Source: JBBSAT01 sp044223665 (GTDB lineage Bacteria; Myxococcota_A; Polyangia; Polyangiales; Sandaracinaceae). Taken from it: a stretch of 64,000 nt of DNA. The stretch's first letter is position 1; each line of letters begins with the position of its first letter. Below are positions 14,767 through 22,467 of this stretch, in pieces. The stretch lies in the NCBI GenBank assembly GCA_044223665.1, contig JBGALT010000014.1, positions 22,839 to 86,838 on the forward strand, written 5' to 3'. The notes below the pieces were generated by a model. That model had not been told where the DNA came from. It ran no database searches and saw only the letters and a program-made list of their open reading frames with translations. The position numbers were made by a program, and so were the translations under genes.

Positions 14767-15975
14767 TCAGGGCGCCTCGAAGGGCTCGGCCGGCAGATCT
14801 CCGAACGTGAGCGCGCTGCCCTCGACCTCCGAGACGCGCACGTGGATGTGGTTGTCGTGGTTGGGCCAGTGCTGGATGTGCACGCCGTCGGTGAAGAGGC
14901 CGGAGAGGCCGACCTCGATCTGGCCCGCGCTCACCGCGGTATCGAGCCCGGCGAAGACGGTGGGATGCAGCTCGCGATCGAGGAAGCACATCGTCACGCG
15001 GCCGGTCGCGAAGAAGTCGGCGAAGAAGCGCGCGTTGGCGACGCCGTCGAGGCCGCTCTCGGTGCCGGCGACACACTCGCGGCCGTCGGCCGTCTGCTCG
15101 GTCGTGCAGTAGCTGCGCCACACGCTCTGGCCATCGGTGCCGTAGAGCGAGAGGTCGACGTCCTTGCCGCGCTGGTGCGAGGCGTGGCGCGGCGCGCCCA
15201 CGTCGGTCCCGGGCGTCAGGCCGTCCCACTGCGAGAGATCCTCGGGGACGAAGGGCGAGAGCCCGGCGGCGCGCATCGGGTGCCCCGCGTGCCGGAGGAA
15301 CATCACGAGGTCGCGGCGCCCGTACTGGTAGCGGAACACGGTGCTCGCGGTGTGGTCGTAGCCGTCGACGAGCGGATCGTTCGGCAGCGGGAGCTGCAGC
15401 AAGTGGGCGCAGTCGCTCGCGCAGCTCGCGCCGTCGGCGAACGGAACGCGGGTGATCGTGAGCGTCACGTCGAGATCGCTCGCGCCCGTGCCTCGAAGGC
15501 GCGCCCAGAACGTGCGCGGCTCGGACGGGTCGAAGACCGCCAGCGTGCGCAGGCCGCGGCCCGCGTCGGTGGTCCCGAGCACGCTCGCGTCGGAGCCGTC
15601 CCAGCGCAGTACGTCCATCTCGAGGTCGGCATCCTCCGGAGCGAAGCGCGCGAAGAAGGTGACGTGCTCGGTCGGCGCTGCGTCGATCCGCACGACGACC
15701 TCGCCGCCCGAGGGCACCTGCAGTGTCGTCTCGCCATCCGCGCCCGGCTGCTCGCCCGGCACGGCGCCCGGCGGAGCGATGCCGGCCCGGGGCGTGCCGG
15801 CATCCGGATCCGGGCTCGCCGCATCGACGGGCCGGCCCCCTCCGTCGCCGAGCGCGAGCGCGTCGCCGCTCGGCCCTGCGTCCGACGACGGAGCGAGCTC
15901 CACGCCGCCGCACCCCGCGACCGCGGCAGCGAAGGCCAACACCAGGGGCGATGCGCGCATCGTGCGAGCATGCAT
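14767..15975 (-). CDS. LAS-type (MepA-like) peptidase lipoprotein
   Basis: A 402-residue lipoprotein: signal peptide, AGC lipobox (Cys22), Ala/Asp/Gly linker, a beta-type region (about 85-180), and a C-terminal domain with the LAS metallopeptidase pattern. His267 and Asp274 stand in 'SHQRGKDVD' and His376/His378 in 'NHIHVR', matching the H-x6-D ... HxH zinc-site layout of the murein endopeptidase MepA family. It may therefore cleave peptidoglycan cross-links or another periplasmic peptide; activity is inferred. An internal ATG at 15960 is an alternative start. The first 138 bp region around its signal peptide is duplicated at 16799-16936. Confidence 0.85.
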   Translation of the reverse strand: MHARTMRASPLVLAFAAAVAGCGGVELAPSSDAGPSGDALALGDGGGRPVDAASPDPDAGTPRAGIAPPGAVPGEQPGADGETTLQVPSGGEVVVRIDAAPTEHVTFFARFAPEDADLEMDVLRWDGSDASVLGTTDAGRGLRTLAVFDPSEPRTFWARLRGTGASDLDVTLTITRVPFADGASCASDCAHLLQLPLPNDPLVDGYDHTASTVFRYQYGRRDLVMFLRHAGHPMRAAGLSPFVPEDLSQWDGLTPGTDVGAPRHASHQRGKDVDLSLYGTDGQSVWRSYCTTEQTADGRECVAGTESGLDGVANARFFADFFATGRVTMCFLDRELHPTVFAGLDTAVSAGQIEVGLSGLFTDGVHIQHWPNHDNHIHVRVSEVEGSALTFGDLPAEPFEAP

Positions 15976-16001
15976 CGGCCCGGCGGCGCGAAGGAAGCCC
16001 C
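15864..16001. repeat. Direct repeat copy A (138 bp)
   Basis: This 138-bp stretch covers the signal peptide and start of the linker of the LAS lipoprotein gene plus about 26 bp upstream of its ATG. It recurs at 16799-16936 in the same orientation with three mismatches by my alignment. The copies are 935 bp apart and bracket the PhnB-like gene. Confidence 0.92.
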
Positions 16002-16115
16002 CCGCGCCGTGGTACTTCGACCTGAACCGCCCGAGTGATTTTCTCGTCGAGCGATGTAGAGACCGCGAGGTCGGCTCCGACCTAGTTGCATCCCTCAGGA
16101 AAGAAGGAGCCTTCG

Positions 16116-16577
16116 ATGACCACCGCCCCCGTTCGCGTTCCCTCCGTCACGCCCTTCCTCTGGCTCGAGCGCGACGCGCAAGCCGCCGCCGAGCGCTACG
16201 CCGCCATCTTCCCGGGCGCACGCGTGCTCGAGTCGTCGCCGCAGAGCGCCGCCGTCGAGGTCGTCGGGCAGACGATCATCTTGTTCAACGGCGGCCCCAC
16301 GTACCGATTGAACACGGCGTTCTCGCTCTTCGTCTCGTGCGAGACGCAGCGCGAGATCGATCAGTACTGGGCGGCCTTGCTGGAGGGCGGCGGCAAGCCG
16401 ACGCAATGCGGTTGGCTCGAGGACCGCTTCGGCGTCACGTGGCAAGTGGTCCCGGCGAACCTGCGCAAGTGGATTGGTGGCCCCGACGCCGCCGGCACCA
16501 AGCGCGCCTTCGAGGCGATGCTCGCGATGCAGAAGCTCGACATCGCCGCGCTCGAGCGCGCGTACGCCGGGAAGTAG
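16116..16577 (+). CDS. PhnB-like VOC-superfamily protein
   Basis: A 153-residue protein of the vicinal-oxygen-chelate fold, PhnB/'3-dmu-9_3-mt' type. Typical features are 'PFLWLERDAQAAAERYAAIFPGA' at the N-terminus (two beta-alpha units), 'ILFNGGP', and the closing 'WLEDRFGVTWQVVP'. The ATG at 16116 has an AAGGAG site at a good distance; earlier in-frame starts do not. Members are small cytosolic proteins whose substrates are mostly unknown; they are not proven methyltransferases. The gene is on the opposite strand from its neighbours and lies between two 138-bp direct repeats, so it may sit in a rearranged or inserted segment. Confidence 0.87.
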   Translation: MTTAPVRVPSVTPFLWLERDAQAAAERYAAIFPGARVLESSPQSAAVEVVGQTIILFNGGPTYRLNTAFSLFVSCETQREIDQYWAALLEGGGKPTQCGWLEDRFGVTWQVVPANLRKWIGGPDAAGTKRAFEAMLAMQKLDIAALERAYAGK

Positions 16578-16580
16578 CGT

Positions 16581-16910
16581 TCATCGGCTCGCCGGAGCGA
16601 GCACGGCGCCGAGATCGGATGCCAGTGCTGAGCGGACGAAGCGCGGCGACCACGAGCGAGACGCCGCAGCGGAGCTCGTGGCCGTCGACGACGTCGCGCG
16701 TCGTCCACCTCGGTTACCGATCCCGTGATCACGTAGTAGGCACGCGATGCGCGGCCTTCGAGGCGAAACCCCGGCTGACCCTCGAGTGTCTCCCGCCTCG
16801 CCGCTCGGCCCTGCGTCCGACGACGGAGCGAGCTCCACGCCGCCGCACCCCGCGACCGCGGCAGCGAAGGCCAACATCAGAGGCGATGCGCGCATCGTGC
16901 GAGCCTGCAT
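16581..16910 (-). pseudogene. Truncated duplicate of the LAS lipoprotein gene start
   Basis: An open frame of 109 codons whose first 38 or so match the start of the LAS lipoprotein at 14767-15975: signal peptide, AGC lipobox and the first linker residues. After that the sequence diverges into an Arg/Ser-rich tail with no protein-like features. None of the peptidase domain is present. It is best read as a broken partial copy, though a short lipoprotein could still be made from it. The rest of the 16578-16974 gap holds nothing else I can recognise. Confidence 0.7.
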
Positions 16911-16936
16911 CGGCCCGGCGGCGCGAAGGAAGCCCC
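16799..16936. repeat. Direct repeat copy B (138 bp)
   Basis: Second copy of the 138-bp segment at 15864-16001, same length and orientation, three substitutions. It carries the truncated lipoprotein start. Very high identity in non-functional sequence points to a recent duplication or to gene conversion. Confidence 0.92.
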
Positions 16937-16974
16937 TCCCAGTCGGGCCGCGTGTGATCACACCCAGTCGGGCT

Positions 16975-17424
16975 TCAGCGCGCGGCGGCCTCCGCGCGCT
17001 CCTTCAGCGCACGCGCCGTCTCGTCGAAGCCGCGCTGCACGTGCTTGCCGTAGAGGGCCATCACGAGCGGGACGATCGCGCCGGCGAAGCGATCGACGCT
17101 CACGTAACGCGTGCGGCCGCCACCGAGGTCCTCGAGGCGCTGGGTTCGGTTCGCGTGCAGGACCGTGCGGTGCACCATCGTGGTGCCCCAGCCGAGCTCT
17201 TCGCCCTCGACGAACGAGGTCATCACCTCGGGCTGGCGCATCGTCTTCTGGCCGCGGCCCTTCATCGCGACGTGCAAGATCACCGGCTCGCCGATCTTCA
17301 GCGTCGTGTCGATGCGCGGCGTGAACGGGTTCCACTCGCCGTAGCGGGGGATGTCGACGAGGATCGACCACACGTGCGCGCGCGGCGCCTCGATCTCGAT
17401 CTCGGTGCGGATGTCGGTCGGCAC
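16975..17424 (-). CDS. SRPBCC (START-like) domain protein
   Basis: A 149-residue protein that is a single SRPBCC/polyketide-cyclase-like domain. It opens with 'TEIEIEAPRAHVWSILVDIPRYGEWNPFTP', the classical first strand and helix of the fold, and ends with a long C-terminal helix. Such proteins enclose a hydrophobic ligand pocket; the ligand here is unknown. It starts with GTG at 17424, ten bases after the stop of the small membrane protein gene, so the two are probably cotranscribed. Confidence 0.86.
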   Translation of the reverse strand: MPTDIRTEIEIEAPRAHVWSILVDIPRYGEWNPFTPRIDTTLKIGEPVILHVAMKGRGQKTMRQPEVMTSFVEGEELGWGTTMVHRTVLHANRTQRLEDLGGGRTRYVSVDRFAGAIVPLVMALYGKHVQRGFDETARALKERAEAAAR

Positions 17425-17434
17425 GTGAGCCTCG

Positions 17435-17755
17435 CTACGCCCGCGAGGCGCGCATGGGCGGCGCCCCGCTCTCGACCCACTCGAGATCCTGCTCGGCCTG
17501 CTCGATCAGGTGACGACACTCGCGGCGCCGCACCCAGAGCAGGTAGGCCTGCGTCGCGACGAGGCAGGGTGCTGCGAGCACGGCGAGCGCGATCCACAGC
17601 GGCGCGACGCCGAAGATCATCATCGGCACCACCACGAGCACCGAGAGCCCGAGCCAGTGCTTGCGGCTCCACTGGCGGTCGAGGACCTGGATCTCGGCCT
17701 CGAGCCGCTGGATCTCGGCGCGGAGGAGGTCGGCTCGCTGCTTGGAAGGCGCCAC
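17435..17755 (-). CDS. Small two-helix membrane protein
   Basis: A 106-residue protein, starting at GTG 17755. Residues 8-30 form a charged heptad-like helix (Leu/Ile/Glu/Arg), likely a short coiled coil. Two hydrophobic segments follow (about 34-51 and 54-74), with a basic 'WVRRRE' after the second, then a charged C-terminal helix. This layout suggests an inner-membrane hairpin with both ends in the cytoplasm. I recognise no family. The gene sits between YdeI-like and SRPBCC genes on the same strand with small gaps. Confidence 0.65.
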   Translation of the reverse strand: MAPSKQRADLLRAEIQRLEAEIQVLDRQWSRKHWLGLSVLVVVPMMIFGVAPLWIALAVLAAPCLVATQAYLLWVRRRECRHLIEQAEQDLEWVESGAPPMRASRA

Positions 17756-17794
17756 GACGCTGGCTCTACCACGCGCCCTGGGTGGCGGCTCGGC

Positions 17795-18439
17795 TCATCC
17801 GCGCCGAGGGCTCGGAGCCTTCTTCTTCGACGCAGGCCTGGGCGCGACCTTCTTCGTCGGGGTCTTGGCGTAAGAGAGCGGCCCGATCGGGCGGGCCGCG
17901 GCGCTCGCCTCGATCAGCTGGGCGAGCCGCCGGGCGCGTGTCTCGGGCTTCTTGGCGCTCACGACCCAGTGCGTCGCGGAGCGGCGGTACCACGGCGCCT
18001 GCGCATCGAAGTAGGCGGCCGCCTTCTTCTTCGCGCGGAGCTGCTTCTCCTCGTCCGGCCCGAGCCGCGCCTCGGTCTTCTGCTCGAACGAGTAGACCGC
18101 CGTGCGCTTCTCGCTGCGGCGCTCGAAGGCGGCGAGACCCGCCGGCCGCAGACGTCCCTCGGCGCGGAGCACCTCGATCCGCGCCACGTTCACCGCGCTC
18201 CAGATGCTCGTCGGCTTCCGCGGCGTGAACCGGATCGTGTAGGCCTCGTCCCCGAGGCTGCGGCGCACGCCGTCGATCCAGCCGAACGAGAGCGCCTCGT
18301 CCACCGCCTCGGGCCACGTGAGGCTCGGCTTGCCGGTGGCGCGCTTGTGGAATCCGACGACGAGCTCGGTCTCGCCCTGGTGATGGGCCTCGAGCCACGC
18401 GCGGAACGCGAGCGGACCGTCGAAGAAGATCGGCTTCAC
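17795..18439 (-). CDS. YdeI/OmpD-associated family protein
   Basis: A 214-residue YdeI-family protein. Conserved landmarks are 'FRAWLEAHH', 'LTWPEAVDEALSFGWIDG', 'YTIRFTPRKPTSIWSAVN', a following Arg/Glu-rich helix and 'APWYRRSATHWVVSAKKPETRARRL'. It ends in a Lys/Arg/Pro-rich tail. The family has been called bacteriocin-protection or OmpD-associated, but its biochemical role is not settled. The GTG start at 18439 opens the domain directly; further upstream the frame overlaps the beta-barrel gene. It begins 32 bp after the barrel gene ends. Confidence 0.87.
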   Translation of the reverse strand: MKPIFFDGPLAFRAWLEAHHQGETELVVGFHKRATGKPSLTWPEAVDEALSFGWIDGVRRSLGDEAYTIRFTPRKPTSIWSAVNVARIEVLRAEGRLRPAGLAAFERRSEKRTAVYSFEQKTEARLGPDEEKQLRAKKKAAAYFDAQAPWYRRSATHWVVSAKKPETRARRLAQLIEASAAARPIGPLSYAKTPTKKVAPRPASKKKAPSPRRG

Positions 18440-18471
18440 CCGCCGAGCATCGCGCGGCGCGCGCGCGCGGT

Positions 18472-19761
18472 TCAATCGTAGATGCGCGCCTGGAGGAAGA
18501 TCGTGATCGGCGAGCTGCCCCACTCGCTGCGCGGGATCCCCGCGAGCGGGGAGGTGCCCCACGGGAAAGCGCCGGTGAGCACCAGCGTGAGCGCGTCGCT
18601 GGTGATCCAGGTGAAGCCGGTGGTCACCATGCCGGAGGCGTCGACCGGGCTCTGGAAGTAGGTGACGGCCCACGAGAGGTCGTCGGCGAGGTCGGTCGAG
18701 AGCGCGAGCGCGAGCGCATGGCGGCCGAAGATCTGGCTGTCGCCGCGCGCCAGGCGATTGCGGAACGCGGCGTCGAAGAGGATGTGCGGATCGCGGCCGA
18801 CGTTCTCCACGCCGAAGCCCGAGTAGTGGTACTCGGCGACCACGCGGATCCCGCGGAACAGGTCGATGTTGTACGAGCCGCCGACGATGCCCTTGGCGAC
18901 GACGTCGTGCGTGCCGAGAAACCCGCCGTCGACGCCCTGACCGTCGGTGCCGAACATCGCGTACTCGCCGTGCACCTCGGCGTCGCCCACGGTCGCCGAG
19001 AGCGCGACGCCGAGCACGTTGTCGTCGCCGCGGCGCCCCAGGATCACCTCGCCGTCGACGTCGCCCACGACCGCGCGCACGCGGCCGAGCACCGACCAGC
19101 TCGCGAGCGAGCCGGACTCCACGTTGCCGAAGACCGCGATCACGTCGGCGGAGAGCTCGCGAAGATCGGGGAGGCGAAACTCGGCGTGCACGGCGTCCAC
19201 GCCGCGCCGCCACTCTCGATCCACCTCGGCCGGCGAGAAGGGCGAGAAGAAGTCGACGGCGCTGAAGAGCACGCCGCGCCCGAGGCCGATCGGCTGGCGC
19301 CCGACGGTCAGCTCCATCACCGGCAGGTGCAGCGCGAAGAACGCGCGATCGATCTCGTGCCGATGCGTGAAGGTCGGCGCGTCGTCCACGATCGCCCAGT
19401 CGAGCGCGGTGAGACGGAACGGAGGCGTCGTCGTCGAAGGGAGCAGGCCCGTGCCGATGCCGTTGCCCGACGAGGCGAGCGCGCGGTGCTCGTAGGCGAC
19501 CTGCATCGTGAGGTAGTGCGTGAGGCGCGCGTTGAGCTCGAAGCGCAGCCGGAACAGGCCCGCGCCGCCGACCTGCTCGGCCACCATCGGATCGTCGGGC
19601 GGGAACGAGAGGAGCCAGCTGCCCTTCAGCGCGCTCCGCAGCGTGAGCCGGAATTCGCCGTCGTCGCTCTCGTAGAGATCGCGCGCCTCGGCCACGCCCG
19701 GCGCGCCGAGGGTCGCCAGGGCGAGCGTCGCCGCCACCGCCATGCGCAGCCGTGCGTGCAT
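18472..19761 (-). CDS. Outer-membrane beta-barrel protein of the Lol-like operon
   Basis: A 429-residue protein with a Sec signal peptide (about 1-26, ending AEA) and then alternating amphipathic strands to a C-terminal 'ITIFLQARIYD', all typical of an outer-membrane barrel. 'ELTVGRQPIGLGRGVLFSAVDFFSPFSPAE' resembles porin-like proteins encoded beside LolA-like carriers. The start ATG overlaps the TetR stop by one base (TGATG). As the last gene of a six-gene overlapping operon with an ABC exporter and a LolA-like carrier, it may receive or pass on the exported substrate; this is inference from context. Confidence 0.8.
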   Translation of the reverse strand: MHARLRMAVAATLALATLGAPGVAEARDLYESDDGEFRLTLRSALKGSWLLSFPPDDPMVAEQVGGAGLFRLRFELNARLTHYLTMQVAYEHRALASSGNGIGTGLLPSTTTPPFRLTALDWAIVDDAPTFTHRHEIDRAFFALHLPVMELTVGRQPIGLGRGVLFSAVDFFSPFSPAEVDREWRRGVDAVHAEFRLPDLRELSADVIAVFGNVESGSLASWSVLGRVRAVVGDVDGEVILGRRGDDNVLGVALSATVGDAEVHGEYAMFGTDGQGVDGGFLGTHDVVAKGIVGGSYNIDLFRGIRVVAEYHYSGFGVENVGRDPHILFDAAFRNRLARGDSQIFGRHALALALSTDLADDLSWAVTYFQSPVDASGMVTTGFTWITSDALTLVLTGAFPWGTSPLAGIPRSEWGSSPITIFLQARIYD

Positions 19762-20468
19762 CAGGGCTTCTTCGCCGACGGCATCCCGCCCACGCCGTGC
19801 ACGAGCATGTCGGCGATGGCGTTCGCGAGCTGGTCGATGGTCCGGTTCGGGAGCAGCTGCTGGACGAGCTTGGTGGACGCGAGGCCGAGCGTGATCACGG
19901 CCTCGGCGCGGCGGCGCTTCTCGGCCACGTCGAGCCGGCCGGGCGCCGCGTCCTCGATGAGCTGCATCACGAAGTCGACGCCCTCTTCGGTGCGCGTGAC
20001 GGCCTCTGTGTCGCCCGCATCCTCGAGCGCCGCCTCGAGCTCGGCGTCGCCCGACATCAGCTTCGCGATGAGGGGCAGATCGTGCGACGCCTTCAGCGCC
20101 AGCACGATCCAGAAGTGGAGGCGGTCCTCCTTGGCGATCGAGCCGTCGAAGAAGCGCGCGATCTGCGCCCGCATGCTGGCCTTCTCGAGCGCGATCGCGT
20201 GGACGAGGAGCTGCCCCTTGTTCGGGAAGTAGAGGTAGACGGTACCCTTGGCGACCTCGGCGCGGCGCGCGACGTCGTCGATGCTCGTCTTGCGGTAGCC
20301 GTGGGCGCGGAACAGCTCGTAGGCGGCGCGCAGGATGCGGCGGCGCTTTCGGGCGCTCGGCGACTCGTCGCCGTCCTTGCCCAGCATCTCCTCGAAGCGG
20401 CGATCGACGTCGGCCTGGCTGTGGATGCCGCGCCGGGGCTTCTTCGCGTCCGGATCCGAGGTGCTCAC
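19761..20468 (-). CDS. TetR-family transcriptional regulator
   Basis: A 235-residue repressor-type protein. After a 40-residue charged N-terminal extension comes the TetR DNA-binding domain: 'RRRILRAAYELFRAHGYRKTSIDDVARRAEVAKGTVYLYFPNKGQLL', with the usual helix-turn-helix and the YLYF(P)NK signature. The remainder is helical and should bind a ligand and form the dimer. The GTG start overlaps the ABC ATPase stop by 4 bp. Lying inside the operon, it most likely autoregulates it through the inverted repeat at 24539-24572. The inducer is unknown; lipids or drugs are common for the family. Confidence 0.93.
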   Translation of the reverse strand: MSTSDPDAKKPRRGIHSQADVDRRFEEMLGKDGDESPSARKRRRILRAAYELFRAHGYRKTSIDDVARRAEVAKGTVYLYFPNKGQLLVHAIALEKASMRAQIARFFDGSIAKEDRLHFWIVLALKASHDLPLIAKLMSGDAELEAALEDAGDTEAVTRTEEGVDFVMQLIEDAAPGRLDVAEKRRRAEAVITLGLASTKLVQQLLPNRTIDQLANAIADMLVHGVGGMPSAKKP

Positions 20469-21220
20469 GGCGCCCCCGCCGCCTTGCGCGTCTCGTCGCT
20501 CTCGATGCGCCCGTCGACGAGGGTCACCACGCGCGTCGCGTGCGCGACGATGCGCGGATCGTGCGTCGAGAAGAGGAACGTCGTCCCGTGCTCGCGGTGC
20601 AGGCGCTCCATGAGCGCCATCAGCTGCTCGGCGCTCTGCGTGTCGAGGTTGGCGGTCGGCTCGTCGGCGAGCACGATCTTCGGGCGCGAGGCGATGGCGC
20701 GCGCGACGGAGACGCGCTGCTGCTGTCCGCCGCTGAGCTCGTTCGGGCGGCGATGCGCGAGATCGCCGAGCCCGAGGTCCGTCAGCACCTCGAGCGCGCG
20801 TGCCCTCCGCTCGCGCGCCGAGGCGCCCTGCAGCTCGAGCACGAACTCCACGTTCTCGGCCGCGGTGAGCACGGGCACCAGGTTGTAGGCCTGGAACACG
20901 AAGCCGAGCTTCTCGAGGCGCAGCCGCGCGCGCTCGCCCTTGCCGAGCGTCGAGAGCTTCTGTCCGAGCACCTCCACCTCGCCACGCGTCGGTCGGTCGA
21001 GCGCGCCGAAGAGATTGAGGAGCGTCGTCTTGCCGCTGCCGCTCGGGCCGACGAGCGCGAGGAAGTCCCCGCCGCGCACCTCGAGCGAGAGGCCGCGGAG
21101 CGCCGGCACCTCGAGCTTGCCGGTGACGAACGTCTTCTCGACGTCCTTCGCGCGCGCGAGCGCTTCGCCGGTGCGTGCAGCGGTTTCCGAGCGGGATGCG
21201 GAGAGGGCGGTGTCGTTCAT
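20465..21220 (-). CDS. ABC transporter ATP-binding protein (LolD/MacB type)
   Basis: A 251-residue ATPase that should power the two permeases encoded upstream. It has Walker A GPSGSGKTT (58-66), a Q-loop 'FVFQAYNL', the signature LSGGQQQR, Walker B 'IVLADEPTANLD', and the H-loop histidine in 'STHD'. The 'QAYNLVPVLTAAENV' and 'ANLD' stretches are typical of the LolD/MacB group of mechanotransmission ABC systems. The ATG at 21220 overlaps the permease stop by 4 bp. Translation is coupled on both sides. Confidence 0.94.
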   Translation of the reverse strand: MNDTALSASRSETAARTGEALARAKDVEKTFVTGKLEVPALRGLSLEVRGGDFLALVGPSGSGKTTLLNLFGALDRPTRGEVEVLGQKLSTLGKGERARLRLEKLGFVFQAYNLVPVLTAAENVEFVLELQGASARERRARALEVLTDLGLGDLAHRRPNELSGGQQQRVSVARAIASRPKIVLADEPTANLDTQSAEQLMALMERLHREHGTTFLFSTHDPRIVAHATRVVTLVDGRIESDETRKAAGAP

Positions 21221-22467
21221 CGGTCGACTCGCAGGGCGTTGGCGGGATCGGTACGGGCGGCGAAGAAGGCCGGGTAGAGGCAAGCGAGGATCGTGGCGAG
21301 CAGCGAGAGGCCGAGCGCCGCGAGCACGGCCCACGGCCCGAACGACGGGTAGTACATGGGGTCGATCAGCACCCCGCCGTACGCGACGCCGGTGCTGTTG
21401 TGATAGAGCGACGACAGGTCCACGCCGTCGGTCGACCACGGGTAGAGGATCGGCGTCGTCCACGCGAGCGCGCCCAGCGCGCCGATCGTGCCGAGCAGCA
21501 CACCTTCGGTGACGACGACCCGGACGAGCGTCGCGCCGCGCATGCCGAGCGCGGCGAGCACGGCGAACTCCTTGCGGCGCTCGAGCACGCTCGTGAGCTG
21601 TGCGCTCGCGACCCCGAGAAGCACCACGAGCAGCACCACGCTGACGGCGAAGCGCATGAACGCACGCCCGGTCTGGATGCGGTTCCGGAACTCGGGCGAG
21701 ATCTCGATCCAGGTCAGGGCCTCGTCGCCCTGCGGCAGATCACCGGCGATCTCGGCGCGCACCGCGTCGATCGCGTCGATGTCGCGCGCGAGCAGGCTGA
21801 TCTCGGCGATCCCTTCGCGCCCCGAGAGCGTCGCGACGTCGGCGAGCGCCACGTGCGCGATGCTGCCGTCGATGGCGCGGCTGCCGGTCGACACGATCCC
21901 GACCACGACGAGGAGCGCGCTCTGCATCTCGCCCTCGTCGTCGACGACGGTCACCACGAGCTCGTCGTCGAGGCGTGCACGCAGGCGATCGGCGATGGTG
22001 CGGCCGATCACGACGACGCCCTGCTCGCCGGGCCGCAGGTAGCGGCCCTCGGCCACCTCGCGGACGTAGCGCGTCGAGCGCGGCTCGGTCTCGGGGTCGA
22101 CGCCCGTGAGCGTCACGTGCGAGGTGCGCGTGCCGAGGCCGAGCAGGCCGCCGACGCGCGCGCGCGGCGTCGCCACTTCCACGTCGGGCAGGGCGCGGAC
22201 GCGCGCGAGCACCGCGTCGCCCTCGGTGAGGCGCATCGCGTCGTCGTGGTGCGCGTTCCAGCCGGTCGGCACGACGCGGACGTGGCCCATGCCGCCGCTC
22301 GAGAGCGCGCGGATGCTCATCCCCTCGAGGCCGCCGATCCACGAGATCGCCACCAGCCCGATGCCGACGCCGAACGCGAGGCCGAAGGCGGAGAGCGCCG
22401 TGCGGCGCACGTTGCGACCGAGGCTGCGCAGCGCGTAGCGCGACGCGGTGGACAGGATCGAGCTCAT
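21217..22467 (-). CDS. FtsX/LolE-type ABC transporter permease
   Basis: A 416-residue inner-membrane permease with the MacB/LolCE layout: an N-terminal helix (about 23-43), a large periplasmic domain (about 50-270), and three C-terminal helices starting near 'AVSVVLLVVLLGVASAQL' and including the FtsX-type 'ERRKEFAVLAALGMRGATL' cytoplasmic loop. It ends 'ARTDPANALRVDR'. Start and stop overlap the flanking genes by 4 bp (ATGA). It differs from the second permease, so the transporter is probably a heterodimer, as in LolCDE. Confidence 0.9.
   Translation of the reverse strand: MSSILSTASRYALRSLGRNVRRTALSAFGLAFGVGIGLVAISWIGGLEGMSIRALSSGGMGHVRVVPTGWNAHHDDAMRLTEGDAVLARVRALPDVEVATPRARVGGLLGLGTRTSHVTLTGVDPETEPRSTRYVREVAEGRYLRPGEQGVVVIGRTIADRLRARLDDELVVTVVDDEGEMQSALLVVVGIVSTGSRAIDGSIAHVALADVATLSGREGIAEISLLARDIDAIDAVRAEIAGDLPQGDEALTWIEISPEFRNRIQTGRAFMRFAVSVVLLVVLLGVASAQLTSVLERRKEFAVLAALGMRGATLVRVVVTEGVLLGTIGALGALAWTTPILYPWSTDGVDLSSLYHNSTGVAYGGVLIDPMYYPSFGPWAVLAALGLSLLATILACLYPAFFAARTDPANALRVDR

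Noticed and set aside
16116..16577. The PhnB-like gene with flanking direct repeats as a transposon or integron cassette
   Set aside because: There is no transposase, integrase, terminal inverted repeat or attC-like site; the repeats are fragments of a neighbouring gene.
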